A DNA stretch of 64,000 nucleotides from Glycomyces sambucus (GTDB taxonomy: Bacteria > Actinomycetota > Actinomycetes > Mycobacteriales > Micromonosporaceae), in assembly GCF_900102815.1 (NCBI RefSeq), contig NZ_FNGF01000001.1, positions 641,443-705,442 of the forward strand, in the 5' to 3' direction. This document shows, piece after piece, positions 7,749 to 14,761 of this stretch (position 1 is the first letter of the stretch; each line of letters begins with the position of its first letter). Under the pieces are notes generated by a model that was given only the letters and a program-made list of their open reading frames with translations, made no database searches and was not told the origin of the DNA. Both the position numbers and the translations under genes were made by a program.

Positions 7749-8990
7749 CTAGGGCCGCCCGGTGGCGTCGTGGGCCAGCGGGGCGGCCTCCAGGTGGGGT
7801 TCGGGGGCGCCGGAGTCGAGGCGGTCGATCTGGTCGTCGGCGGGGCAGCGCCCGGCGTCGACGTACCGCGCCCGGAACTCGGCCAGCGCCGCGCGCAGCG
7901 TGGGTGAGGCCCCGGTGCGGCGCAGGGATTCCGCCGCGATGGTGAAGCAGTCGCGCACGACGCCGGCGAGGTCGGGGTCGGCGACGCCGATGCGGGCGGC
8001 CTGCTCCCATACCGAGGCGGACGGCTGGTTCCGCTCGCCGCACAGCGCGGCGGTGGCGGCGTACGCGGCGTCGGCGGCGACCGGGTCGTCGACGAGGGTC
8101 GTGGCGAGCACGGCGGGGACGATCCAGCCGTCGCCCTCCTGCTGGTCGATCATCCGCAGCTCCAGCCAGCCGCGCGGCCGCACGGGCGGGAACAGCGTGG
8201 TCATGTGGTACTCGAGGTCTTCGACGGCGGGCCGGTCGCCGTCGACGCCGTCCCTGATCCACGAGCGCATGGTCAGGCCGGGCGGGGCGGTCCACTCGCC
8301 GGGCGGGTCGCAGCGGCGGCACATCACCTCGGAGTCGAGGACGAAGCGCGCGAAGTCGGCCCGCAGGTCGCCCTCGTCGGAGATCGGGTGGCCCCAGTCG
8401 GGGACGAGCTTGGTCCACAGGGCCTGGCGGGTGGACTTCCAGCCGCTGCGGCGCCCGTCCATCACGGGCGAGTTCGCGAACGCGGCGACCAGGACCGGGC
8501 CGAGGCGGTGGGCGAGGTCCCAGCGGCGGCGCAGCTCGGCCTCGTCGTCGCCCGCGTCGAGGTTGACCTGGATGGAGGCGGTGCCGCACATGACCATGCG
8601 GCCCCACGGGCCGCTGCGGTCGTAGTAGGTCTCCATGGCGCGGTACCGCTGGTCGTCGATCTGCCGCACGGGGTCGCGGACGCCGTCGAAGCCGCCGCCG
8701 ACGACGAACTGGCCCCGCTCGGCGAGGGCCGCGGCGAGCGCGGCCTGGTCGGTCTCGACGGCGACCACGCAGGAGGCGAGGTCGTCGGCGGGCAGGGAGC
8801 TGAGCTCGACCTGGCCGCCGGCCTCGCGCGTGACCTTGCCGCCGAAGGGCAGGTCCCAGGCGGTCTCGTCGTCGTCGCGGGGGTGGACCAGCCATTCGAG
8901 CTCGACGCCGACGCGCCGCGAGGGTCCGGTCGTGAAGCAGGTGCGGCCGATGTGCTCGGCCGCGTCGGCTTCGGTCAGTGTCGTGGCCAT
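7749..8990 (-). CDS. egtA: Glutamate-cysteine ligase EgtA of ergothioneine biosynthesis
   Basis: A 413-residue ATP-dependent ligase that joins glutamate and cysteine to gamma-glutamylcysteine for ergothioneine synthesis. Family features are the N-terminal VGVELEWLVHPRDD, the GGQVELSS strand, GTASIQVNLDAG and the Arg-rich WLELRMIDQQ segment. The C-terminal RYVDAGRCPADDQ is characteristic of EgtA. Length matches the family. GGAGGACGAC precedes the ATG. Normally egtA is first in an egtABCD(E) cluster; none of egtB, egtC or egtD is present here, so it stands alone. Gamma-glutamylcysteine production for another purpose cannot be excluded. Confidence 0.88.
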   Translation of the reverse strand: MATTLTEADAAEHIGRTCFTTGPSRRVGVELEWLVHPRDDDETAWDLPFGGKVTREAGGQVELSSLPADDLASCVVAVETDQAALAAALAERGQFVVGGGFDGVRDPVRQIDDQRYRAMETYYDRSGPWGRMVMCGTASIQVNLDAGDDEAELRRRWDLAHRLGPVLVAAFANSPVMDGRRSGWKSTRQALWTKLVPDWGHPISDEGDLRADFARFVLDSEVMCRRCDPPGEWTAPPGLTMRSWIRDGVDGDRPAVEDLEYHMTTLFPPVRPRGWLELRMIDQQEGDGWIVPAVLATTLVDDPVAADAAYAATAALCGERNQPSASVWEQAARIGVADPDLAGVVRDCFTIAAESLRRTGASPTLRAALAEFRARYVDAGRCPADDQIDRLDSGAPEPHLEAAPLAHDATGRP

Positions 8991-9222
8991 GTCGTCCTCC
9001 GCGCGTGTCCGGTGGCAGGGGGCAGGGGCCGGGGTCAGGGGAGCCCGGCCGGTGAGGGAGGAGTGTGCCCAGCGGCGGGGTGCCTTACGCGCGCCCCAGG
9101 TCGCGGACGCGTGATTTGTTCAAGCCCGGCCGCGGGGGCGGGCGATAGCTTCGGTTCCGGGCCGGATCACCGGTCCGACCGCCGATGGGGCGGGAGTGCG
9201 GCGATGCGGAGAGGTGCGACGG

Positions 9223-9696
9223 ATGCGGGAGATCACCACGTTCCTGTGGTTCGACGGGAAGGCCCTGGAGGCGGCCGAGTACTACACGTCGGTGTTCGAG
9301 GACGGGAGGATCCTCGGGACCGTGCTGAACGGGTCGGCCGGGCCGGGGGCGGAGGGCACGGTCCTGACCGTGGACTTCGAGCTGGCGGGCCGGCGGTACA
9401 TCGCGCTGAACGGCGGCGCGGGCGACGGCTTCAACACGTCGGTCTCGCTCATGGTGCAGTGCGAGACCGGCGAGGAGGTCGACTACTACTGGGAGCGGCT
9501 CTCCGACGGCGGCGAGCAGGGCCCCTGCGGGTGGCTGAAGGACCGGTTCGGGGTGTCGTGGCAGGTGACGCCGACGCTCATGTTCGAACTCCAGCAGCAC
9601 CCCGACCAGGTCAAGGCGCAGGCGGTCGTCGCGGCGATGCTGCGCATGGGCAAGCTCGACCCCGCGGCGCTCCAGGCGGCCTTCGACGCCGCCTGA
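9223..9696 (+). CDS. PhnB-like VOC-superfamily protein
   Basis: A 157-residue protein of the PhnB/3-demethylubiquinone-methyltransferase-like branch of the VOC fold: ITTFLWFDGKALEAAEYYTSVF, FIALNGG-type strand (YIALNGGAGDGFNTSVS) and DRFGVSWQVTP. Members are widespread and rarely assigned a reaction; none is assigned here. A GTG nine codons upstream is in frame, but GGAGAGG 8 nt before the ATG at 9223 decides the start. Confidence 0.88.
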   Translation: MREITTFLWFDGKALEAAEYYTSVFEDGRILGTVLNGSAGPGAEGTVLTVDFELAGRRYIALNGGAGDGFNTSVSLMVQCETGEEVDYYWERLSDGGEQGPCGWLKDRFGVSWQVTPTLMFELQQHPDQVKAQAVVAAMLRMGKLDPAALQAAFDAA

Positions 9697-9878
9697 TCCC
9701 GGGCGCGGCTCCGGCCCGTCCGCGGCGCTCTCTCGCTCCACCCCCTGCCGCGGACGCCGGCGGGCCCGCTCCCCGCAGGTGGGCGGGCCCGCTTCGGGCC
9801 CCGGAAAAGGACTGGGCCGCACCGGTTCGATGCCGATAGCGTGTGCCTGGTCCGACTTCAGGAGAGAGGGGCCAGGGG

Positions 9879-10715
9879 ATGCGGGAACCGGAGCGCCGGC
9901 GGGCGGTCGAGGCGGCCAGGGCGGTCGGGAACGGCCTGGGGCTGCGGGGCGACGTGGCGATCGTGCTGCACGACTCGAACAAGCTGTCGGTGCGGCTGCT
10001 GCCCGGCGACGTCCTCGCCCGGGTGGCGCCCGCGGCGCACGGCGTGGCGGGCTTCGAGATCGCGCTCGCGCAGCGCCTCGCCGAGGCGGGCTGCCCGGTG
10101 GCTCGGGTCGCGGCGCCGGGGGTCCACGCCCGCGACGGCTTCGACGTGACACTGTGGACGTTCTACGAGACCGCGTCTCCCGAGGTCCCGGCGGACGCGT
10201 ACGCGGACGCGCTGGCGCGGCTGCACGCGGGGATGCGCGGTGTCGAGGCGCCCGCGCCGCACTTCACCGAGCGCGTCGGTGCGGCCCTGGCGATCGTGGC
10301 CGACCGCGGGACCTCCCCCGGGCTGGCCGAGGACGACCGGGAGCTCCTGGTCGGCGTGCTCCGCGACCTCGGCGCCTCCGTCGCCGGCCGCGGGACCGAT
10401 CAGCTGCTGCACGGGGAGCCGCACCAGGGGAACCTGCTCGCGGCGAAGGAGGGGCCGCTGTTCGTGGACTTCGAGACGGCCTGCGTCGGGCCGGTCGAGT
10501 TCGACCTGGCCCACGCGCCGGACGAGGTCGCCGACCACTACCCCGCCGCGGACCCGGAGCTGGTGCGCGACTGCCGCCTCCTCATGCTCGCGATGATCGT
10601 CGCGTGGCGCTGGGAGCCCGGCGACGACCTCCCGGACGGGGAGCGCCTGAGCGCCGAATGGCTCGCGGCGCTCCGGGCAGGCGCGAACGGCCGCCAGGGC
10701 GGGGGCACCCCCTAG
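9879..10715 (+). CDS. Aminoglycoside phosphotransferase-fold kinase-like protein
   Basis: A 278-residue protein kinase-like (APH/choline kinase) fold. The catalytic loop LLHGEPHQGNLL (residues about 182-193) replaces the usual HGDxxxxN by HGE, and the metal-binding segment is FVDFETACVGP rather than DFD. A nucleotide-binding N-lobe precedes it. The altered Asp-to-Glu positions make the activity uncertain; it may phosphorylate a small metabolite or be inactive. The promoter box TAGCGT at 9837-9842 and the GGAGAGAGGGG ribosome site support ATG at 9879. Its stop overlaps the convergent gene's stop within CTAG. Confidence 0.82.
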   Translation: MREPERRRAVEAARAVGNGLGLRGDVAIVLHDSNKLSVRLLPGDVLARVAPAAHGVAGFEIALAQRLAEAGCPVARVAAPGVHARDGFDVTLWTFYETASPEVPADAYADALARLHAGMRGVEAPAPHFTERVGAALAIVADRGTSPGLAEDDRELLVGVLRDLGASVAGRGTDQLLHGEPHQGNLLAAKEGPLFVDFETACVGPVEFDLAHAPDEVADHYPAADPELVRDCRLLMLAMIVAWRWEPGDDLPDGERLSAEWLAALRAGANGRQGGGTP

Positions 10716-11092
10716 GACCAGTCGTAGCCCCGGTTGCGGCACAGGCAGAACGGGTGCCCGACCGGGTCGGTGTAGACCTGCCAGCCGTAGCCCTCGTCGT
10801 TGACGAACTCCTGCTTGAGGGTCGCGCCGAGGGCGGTGACGCGCTCCTGCTCGGCCGCGAACCCGTCGACCTCGAAGTCGAGGTGGAACTGCTTGGGGTG
10901 CTCGTCCTCCGGCCAGGTCGGGGCCCGGTACTCGTCCACCTTGTAGAAGGCCAGATCGGTCTCGCCGAAGGCGATCGCGGCCCAGAAGTCGGTGCTGTCG
11001 GCCTTGAGCGGGCGGCCCGTCACCTCGGCGTAGAACGCCCCCAGGGCCATCGGGTCCGGGCAGTCGATGATGAAGTCGGTGAATCGCAGCAT
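10712..11092 (-). CDS. Glyoxalase-like VOC-superfamily protein
   Basis: A 126-residue single-module VOC protein of the glyoxalase-like (Glyoxalase_6) type: DFIIDCPDPMALGAFYAEVTG, FHLDFEVDGFAAEQERVTALGA and the closing DPVGHPFCLC. The pattern matches the many actinobacterial paralogues of unknown substrate, some of which give antibiotic resistance. A CAGGAT box 6 nt before the ATG suggests a leaderless transcript. It is convergent with the kinase-like gene and shares a 4-bp stop overlap. Confidence 0.88.
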   Translation of the reverse strand: MLRFTDFIIDCPDPMALGAFYAEVTGRPLKADSTDFWAAIAFGETDLAFYKVDEYRAPTWPEDEHPKQFHLDFEVDGFAAEQERVTALGATLKQEFVNDEGYGWQVYTDPVGHPFCLCRNRGYDWS

Positions 11093-11232
11093 GAGCCGAT
11101 CCTGTCACAGCCGCGCAACGGGATATGCGCAGAACGGTCGACGGCGGCGGGGCGGTGCGGTTCACCGCCCGGCGCCGCCGGATCGACCAGTCTGCTGTCA
11201 CGATGGAGTTCGATGGTTCGCCGGGCGGCCGC

Positions 11233-11250
11233 ACGGCCCTCGGGGGCCGT
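11233..11250 (-). terminator. Possible terminator hairpin
   Basis: ACGGCCC and GGGCCGT form a 7-bp stem with a 4-nt loop about 30 bp past the stop of the 11281-11598 gene. There is no T tract, so this is a weak call. Confidence 0.35.
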
Positions 11251-11280
11251 CCCTCCGCGGTCCGCTCCGGCGGGCCCGCG

Positions 11281-11598
11281 TCAGGAGGCGGAAGGCGCTC
11301 CGACCTTCGCCGGGGCCACCACCACGGGTGCGTCGAGCACGGGTTCGGCGCTGTGGCTCTCGCGCCACCAGCGCATCAGGTTGCGGATGTAGATCACTTG
11401 GAGCCCGATGACGAGCGGGGCCAGGCCCCACACGTCCCAGACGACGATGAACGCGATCCAGGGGATGCCTCCGAGGACGCCGAGGAGCCACCCGAGGTTG
11501 TTCTTGTTGCCCGCGAGCCAGTAGGCCACGAGCTGGTTCGCGCTGAGCAGGATCGCGACGGCTTGACGGATGAAGTCGCCGTCGAAATTGAGTTCCAC
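11281..11598 (-). CDS. Small membrane protein of unknown function
   Basis: A 105-residue protein with three hydrophobic helices, the strongest in QAVAILLSANQLVAYWLAG and the paired stretch from LGWLLGVLGGIPWIAFIVVW to PLVIGLQVIYI. A short Val/Ala/Pro-rich cytoplasmic tail ends the protein. The overall look is PnuC-like, but it is too short to be a full transporter and I do not assign a function. The GTG start is preceded by AGGAGGT. An upstream 50-codon frame ends 2 nt before the GTG and could be translationally coupled. Confidence 0.65.
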   Translation of the reverse strand: MELNFDGDFIRQAVAILLSANQLVAYWLAGNKNNLGWLLGVLGGIPWIAFIVVWDVWGLAPLVIGLQVIYIRNLMRWWRESHSAEPVLDAPVVVAPAKVGAPSAS

Positions 11599-11600
11599 GT

Positions 11601-11753
11601 CTAGACCTCCTGGGTCCAGGTGGGGCCGGCGGGCGCTGCCGCGGCGGTGGAGGGCGCCGGGGTTCCGGCGATCGTCCGCGCGGCGGCGCCGGCGGAGGTG
11701 TTGGAGTGGGCCGGTCCGGGGACCGGCGGTGTCGGAATATGAGCGGGGACCAT
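11601..11753 (-). CDS. Possible 50-residue Pro/Ala-rich small protein
   Basis: An ATG at 11753 opens a 50-codon frame (starting MVPAHIPTPPVPG, ending WTQEV) that stops 2 nt before the GTG of the small membrane protein, whose AGGAGGT ribosome site lies inside its last codons. The composition is low-complexity, and no good ribosome site is visible upstream of its own ATG. It may be an untranslated leader instead. The rest of the gap, 11754-12032, has lower G+C than its surroundings and holds only the inverted repeat at 11781-11802. Confidence 0.3.
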   Translation of the reverse strand: MVPAHIPTPPVPGPAHSNTSAGAAARTIAGTPAPSTAAAAPAGPTWTQEV

Positions 11754-11780
11754 GATCGAATCCTAAGGAGGATTCCGGAA

Positions 11781-11802
11781 AGTGAGTGTCGCATTACTCA
11801 CT
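11781..11802. promoter_or_regulatory. Inverted repeat in a G+C-poorer intergenic region
   Basis: AGTGAGT (11781-11787) and ACTCACT (11796-11802) form a perfect 7-bp inverted repeat with an 8-bp spacer, a size typical of TetR-family operators. It lies about 30 bp upstream of the 50-codon frame and just after an AAGGAGG on the plus strand. It could control the small membrane protein gene. The regulator is unknown. Confidence 0.4.
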
Positions 11803-12032
11803 ACGGGTGATGTCGGATCATGGACGAAAGGCGTTTCGCTCAAAACGGGAATTGACGCGCTTGCGCCGCACGGGATGCCGGGGGCCTCAACCGTGATGTG
11901 CGGTCCTCCAAAACGGGTTGTCGGATTGCACACGCAACTCGATCAGACTAGTCCCCTCGGCGGTGAAAAGCGAGAGCGGTCCGGCACCATTTTCGCGGCC
12001 CCCGGGCGGCGGTCCCCCACAAGGGCGCGCCG

Positions 12033-12656
12033 CTAGTCCGCGGCGGTCGCGAAGAGGCGTTCCACGAGGTCCTGCCAGGCGTCGGCGAGCCGCCGGCCCG
12101 CTTCGGCGGGCGGCGGTTCGGTGGTCCGCGAGGACGACAGGTACAGCAGCAGCGGGCCTTCGAGCGCGGCCCCGAGCTGCACGGCGAGGCTCTCGGGGTC
12201 GCGCACGCCGAGGTCGGCCCTGCCCAGCAGCATCCGGAAGTGGACGAGGGTCAGGTCGACCTCCGCGGCCGGGTGCCCGGCGCCGGGCTCCATCGCGGCC
12301 TGCGCGACGTCGAGGTTGTCGACCAGGAACGCGATGCGCACGCGGCCGTAGGCGGTCAGGCGCTCGACCGGGCCGGCGCCGGGGCCCAGCGGGGGCGGGC
12401 CGGAGAGCACGAGCTCCTGGAAGCGGTGGGCCTCCTCCTCGAGGAGGGCCTTGAAGATCCCGGCGCGGGTGCCGAAGCGGCGGAAGACGGTGCCCTTGCC
12501 GAGCCCGGCCCGCTCCGCGAGTGCGTCCATGGTCACACTCGCGGCGCCGCCGTCGTCCATCATCTCGCGCGCGACGGCCAAGAGCCGCAAGCGGTTTCGC
12601 CTGGCGTCGGCGCGTTCGGCGCGCGGCTTGCCCAGAGGTACGACGGGTCGGTCCAC
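12033..12656 (-). CDS. TetR-family repressor
   Basis: A 207-residue TetR regulator. The helix-turn-helix is at about residues 40-65 (SVTMDALAERAGLGKGTVFRRF), and the C-terminal ligand domain resembles the TetR_C group found in actinobacterial repressors of redox or efflux genes. The GTG start lies 46 bp from the face of the intergenic inverted repeat at 12682-12703. It is divergent from the FMN-dependent reductase at 12789, which is its most likely target. Confidence 0.9.
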   Translation of the reverse strand: MDRPVVPLGKPRAERADARRNRLRLLAVAREMMDDGGAASVTMDALAERAGLGKGTVFRRFGTRAGIFKALLEEEAHRFQELVLSGPPPLGPGAGPVERLTAYGRVRIAFLVDNLDVAQAAMEPGAGHPAAEVDLTLVHFRMLLGRADLGVRDPESLAVQLGAALEGPLLLYLSSSRTTEPPPAEAGRRLADAWQDLVERLFATAAD

Positions 12657-12681
12657 GGGATCAATCTACCTGCCGGAAATA

Positions 12682-12703
12682 TAAGCGGGGTAAAGTCCGT
12701 TTA
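12682..12703. promoter_or_regulatory. Probable TetR operator between divergent genes
   Basis: TAAGCGG (12682-12688) and CCGTTTA (12697-12703) form a 7-bp inverted repeat with one mismatch and an 8-bp spacer. It lies in the 132-bp gap between the TetR gene and the reductase gene and is the only A+T-rich spot there. Confidence 0.5.
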
Positions 12704-12788
12704 GTTGGCGACGGGCCCGACGCCGTGCCCGCCACTGCGCACTTCCGCCGACCGCACCGCGGTCCACCCGCTTCGAGGAGCACCACGC

Positions 12789-13421
12789 ATGAACCTGTTC
12801 CGCCTGGACGCCAGCATCCTGCCCGGCGCCTCCACCAGCGCCGAGATCGCCGACCTGGCCGAGGCCGAATGGTCCGCCGCCCACCCCGGCGGCACCGTCG
12901 TCCGCCGCCACCTCGGCACCGACCCGCTCCCCGCCGACGCGTGGACCAACGCCACCCTCGGCGCGTTCACGCCCGAGGAGGAGCGCGGCGAGGCCCACCG
13001 CGAGGCCCTGCGCCTCGCCGCCGAGCTCGCCGAGGAGATCCAGGCCGCCGACGCGGCGATCCTGGCCGTCCCGCTCTACAACTACGGCGTCTCCCAGCAC
13101 TTCAAGACCTGGGCCGACCTCGTCATCTCCGGCGCCGGCGCCGCCACCCCGGTCCTCAAGGGCACGCCGACCGTGCTCGTCACCTCCATCGGCGGCGGCT
13201 ACGGCCCCGGCGCCCCGCGCGAGGGCTGGGACCACTCCACGCCGTACCTGCGCCGCGTCGTCGGCGACCTGTGGGGCGCGGACCTGACGGTCGTCAAGCG
13301 CGAGCTCACCCTCGCCGCCACGACCCCGGGCATGGAGGGCCTGCGCGACCTCGCCGCCGCGGAGCACCGCCAGGCGCTCGACGCCGCCCGCGAGGCCGGC
13401 CGCGCCATCGCCGGGAACTGA
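12789..13421 (+). CDS. FMN-dependent NADH:quinone/azo reductase, AzoR (AcpD) type
   Basis: A 210-residue flavodoxin-fold reductase of the AzoR family: N-terminal LFRLDASILPGASTSAEIAD (phosphate-binding loop), VPLYNYGVSQHFKTWADLV and the TSIGGGYGPG loop. Enzymes of this family reduce quinones and azo compounds with NAD(P)H and FMN, protecting against electrophilic stress. The ATG at 12789 was chosen because the frame upstream is low-complexity. The divergent TetR gene probably represses it until a quinone-type inducer appears. A strong hairpin follows at 13443-13466. Confidence 0.88.
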   Translation: MNLFRLDASILPGASTSAEIADLAEAEWSAAHPGGTVVRRHLGTDPLPADAWTNATLGAFTPEEERGEAHREALRLAAELAEEIQAADAAILAVPLYNYGVSQHFKTWADLVISGAGAATPVLKGTPTVLVTSIGGGYGPGAPREGWDHSTPYLRRVVGDLWGADLTVVKRELTLAATTPGMEGLRDLAAAEHRQALDAAREAGRAIAGN

Positions 13422-13442
13422 AGCACCGCAACGCCGACGGAG

Positions 13443-13466
13443 GGCCCGGGGGGACACCCCCGGGCC
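13443..13466 (+). terminator. Terminator hairpin after the azoR-like gene
   Basis: GGCCCGGGGG (13443-13452) pairs with CCCCCGGGCC (13457-13466) over a 4-nt loop. The T tract is limited to TT. It separates the reductase gene from the secretion-like cluster. Confidence 0.7.
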
Positions 13467-13554
13467 TTCCGCGTCTTCACGTGATCTGAGACACGTTGCA
13501 GCGCCGGTCCGTAGCACAGGAACCCCAGCTGAGGGGAAACGGGACATGAACGGA

Positions 13555-13598
13555 GTCAAGGGTTGTCAAGATTCCGTCAAGACGCGTCGGATTACGCT
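13555..13598 (+). promoter_or_regulatory. Promoter of the type VII-like cluster with three phased GTCAAG repeats
   Basis: GTCAAG occurs at 13555, 13565 and 13576, that is every 10-11 bp on one helical face. The last copy ends about 9-11 bp before the -10 box TACGCT (13593-13598), and no recognisable -35 is present. This arrangement matches binding sites of SARP activators, which use heptad direct repeats about 8 bp upstream of -10. The transcript would start near 13605. Confidence 0.5.
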
Positions 13599-13643
13599 GT
13601 CCCCGTGCCCTCCTCGCCCGCACCCACAAGGACGGAGACCCCC

Positions 13644-14426
13644 TTGAGCGAGAACGACCCCGCGCCGCCCTCGTACACCAGCGCCTGCGGCACCGTGACC
13701 GTCGTCGGCGGCGCCGAGGCGCCCGTCGTGCACCTGAGCGCCGACGCCACCCGGCTCCCCGCGCGCGACCTGGCCGACCTCATCACCTGGACCGCGCGCG
13801 AGGCGGCCGACGCCGCCCGCGACGACCAGGCGCACGAGTCCCGTTCGGCCGCCGACGCGCTGGCCGAGCTGAAGAACCTCCGCGACGGCCTGCGCCAGGA
13901 CGGCCTCGAGGCCGTCATCGAGCGCAAGCGCACCGAGTACGGCGCCGAGCAGCCCGCCGCCGACCCCAGTGACCCCAGGACCATGTCGCGGCTCGCCCTC
14001 GGCGGCGACTTCCCGATGGCCGGCCTCGACATGGCCATCGCGGTGCTGGAGCGCTTCGGCCCCGGGGGCAGCGGCGCGGCGCAGGTCGAGGGCGAGGGCG
14101 TCGTCGGCCGCGCCGACGGGCCCGAGGAGGCCGTCACCGTCGAGGCCACCGCCCAGTACCCGATCGCCAAGGTGCTCCTGGGCATCCACGCCCGCGAGCT
14201 CGGCCCCGAGGCCCTGGCCAAGGAGGTCACCGAGACCGCCGCGAAGGCCGCCGCGGACCTGCGCGAGCGGCAGCGCGCCCGCATCGACGGGCTCGGCCTG
14301 CCGCTCTCGATGGACCAGGTCGGCGGCCTGCCCGCCGAGATGAACGCCTACGGCCGCAAGATCCTCGGCCAGTCCGAGTACCTGCGCCGCCAGCACGACG
14401 ACACCATCCGACGACTGCACGAGTGA
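13644..14426 (+). CDS. Tandem YbaB-like domain protein, type VII-cluster associated
   Basis: About 260 residues, mostly charged and soluble. Two stretches have the same layout, a G-V-x-V strand pair followed by a long helix: GTVTVVGGAEAPVVHLSA then DLADLITWTAREAADAARD; and EEAVTVEATAQYPIAKVLLG then LAKEVTETAAKAAADLRERQ. This resembles the YbaB/EbfC fold found beside many actinobacterial WXG100 genes. YbaB proteins bind nucleoid DNA; here a chaperone-like role for secreted partners is equally possible. The TTG start follows GGACGGAG by 6 nt. A GTG at 13605 is in frame and would sit at the predicted transcription start (leaderless). Confidence 0.65.
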   Translation: MSENDPAPPSYTSACGTVTVVGGAEAPVVHLSADATRLPARDLADLITWTAREAADAARDDQAHESRSAADALAELKNLRDGLRQDGLEAVIERKRTEYGAEQPAADPSDPRTMSRLALGGDFPMAGLDMAIAVLERFGPGGSGAAQVEGEGVVGRADGPEEAVTVEATAQYPIAKVLLGIHARELGPEALAKEVTETAAKAAADLRERQRARIDGLGLPLSMDQVGGLPAEMNAYGRKILGQSEYLRRQHDDTIRRLHE

Positions 14427-14433
14427 GGACGCC

Positions 14434-14727
14434 ATGACCCAGATCGACCCCGCCTCGGTGCGCCAGCTGGGCGCCGACATCCAGGCCAACGTCACCCCGA
14501 CCCTGGAGGAGGCCAACGAGATCCTGCCGAACCTGCGCAGCATCGATCAGACGCTCTACACCTCCGTGGCGCCGTCGCTGGCGCTCGCGTACACCACCGC
14601 GGTGAGCTACATGAACGAGATGGTCACCGGCGCCGCCGAGTGCTTCCAGACCATGAACGAGAACCTCGACGGGTGCGCGACCTCCTGGGAGGACGCCGAC
14701 CAGACCTGCGCGACCTCATTCCGCTGA
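14434..14727 (+). CDS. EspC/WXG100-like small helical protein
   Basis: A 97-residue, all-helical protein with no signal peptide. Its size, two-helix layout, single Trp (Trp85 in SWEDADQTCATSF) and C-terminal polar tail fit EspC-type or ESAT-6-like substrates of type VII secretion, although the exact WxG turn is missing. The gene lies 7 bp after the YbaB-like gene and 34 bp before the larger WXG-type gene, with a GAGGA ribosome site. Export through an ESX system encoded elsewhere is inferred. It has cysteines at 70, 81 and 92. Confidence 0.65.
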   Translation: MTQIDPASVRQLGADIQANVTPTLEEANEILPNLRSIDQTLYTSVAPSLALAYTTAVSYMNEMVTGAAECFQTMNENLDGCATSWEDADQTCATSFR

Positions 14728-14761
14728 ACGAGCACTCCTCCGACCGAAAAGGATCCGCCCA

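Noticed and set aside
5590-8895. An 1101-codon minus-strand frame
   Set aside because: It crosses the PspC, esterase and egtA genes in wrong frames; the composition is Arg/Pro/Gly-rich, as expected for shadow frames at high G+C.
9879-10715. Antibiotic resistance phosphotransferase
   Set aside because: The catalytic loop has HGE in place of HGD and the metal motif is altered, so resistance activity cannot be claimed.
11782-12036. A plus-strand GTG frame with AAGGAGG upstream
   Set aside because: Its start lies inside the inverted repeat, spacing to AAGGAGG is long, and the translation has no recognisable features. It runs into the end of the TetR gene.
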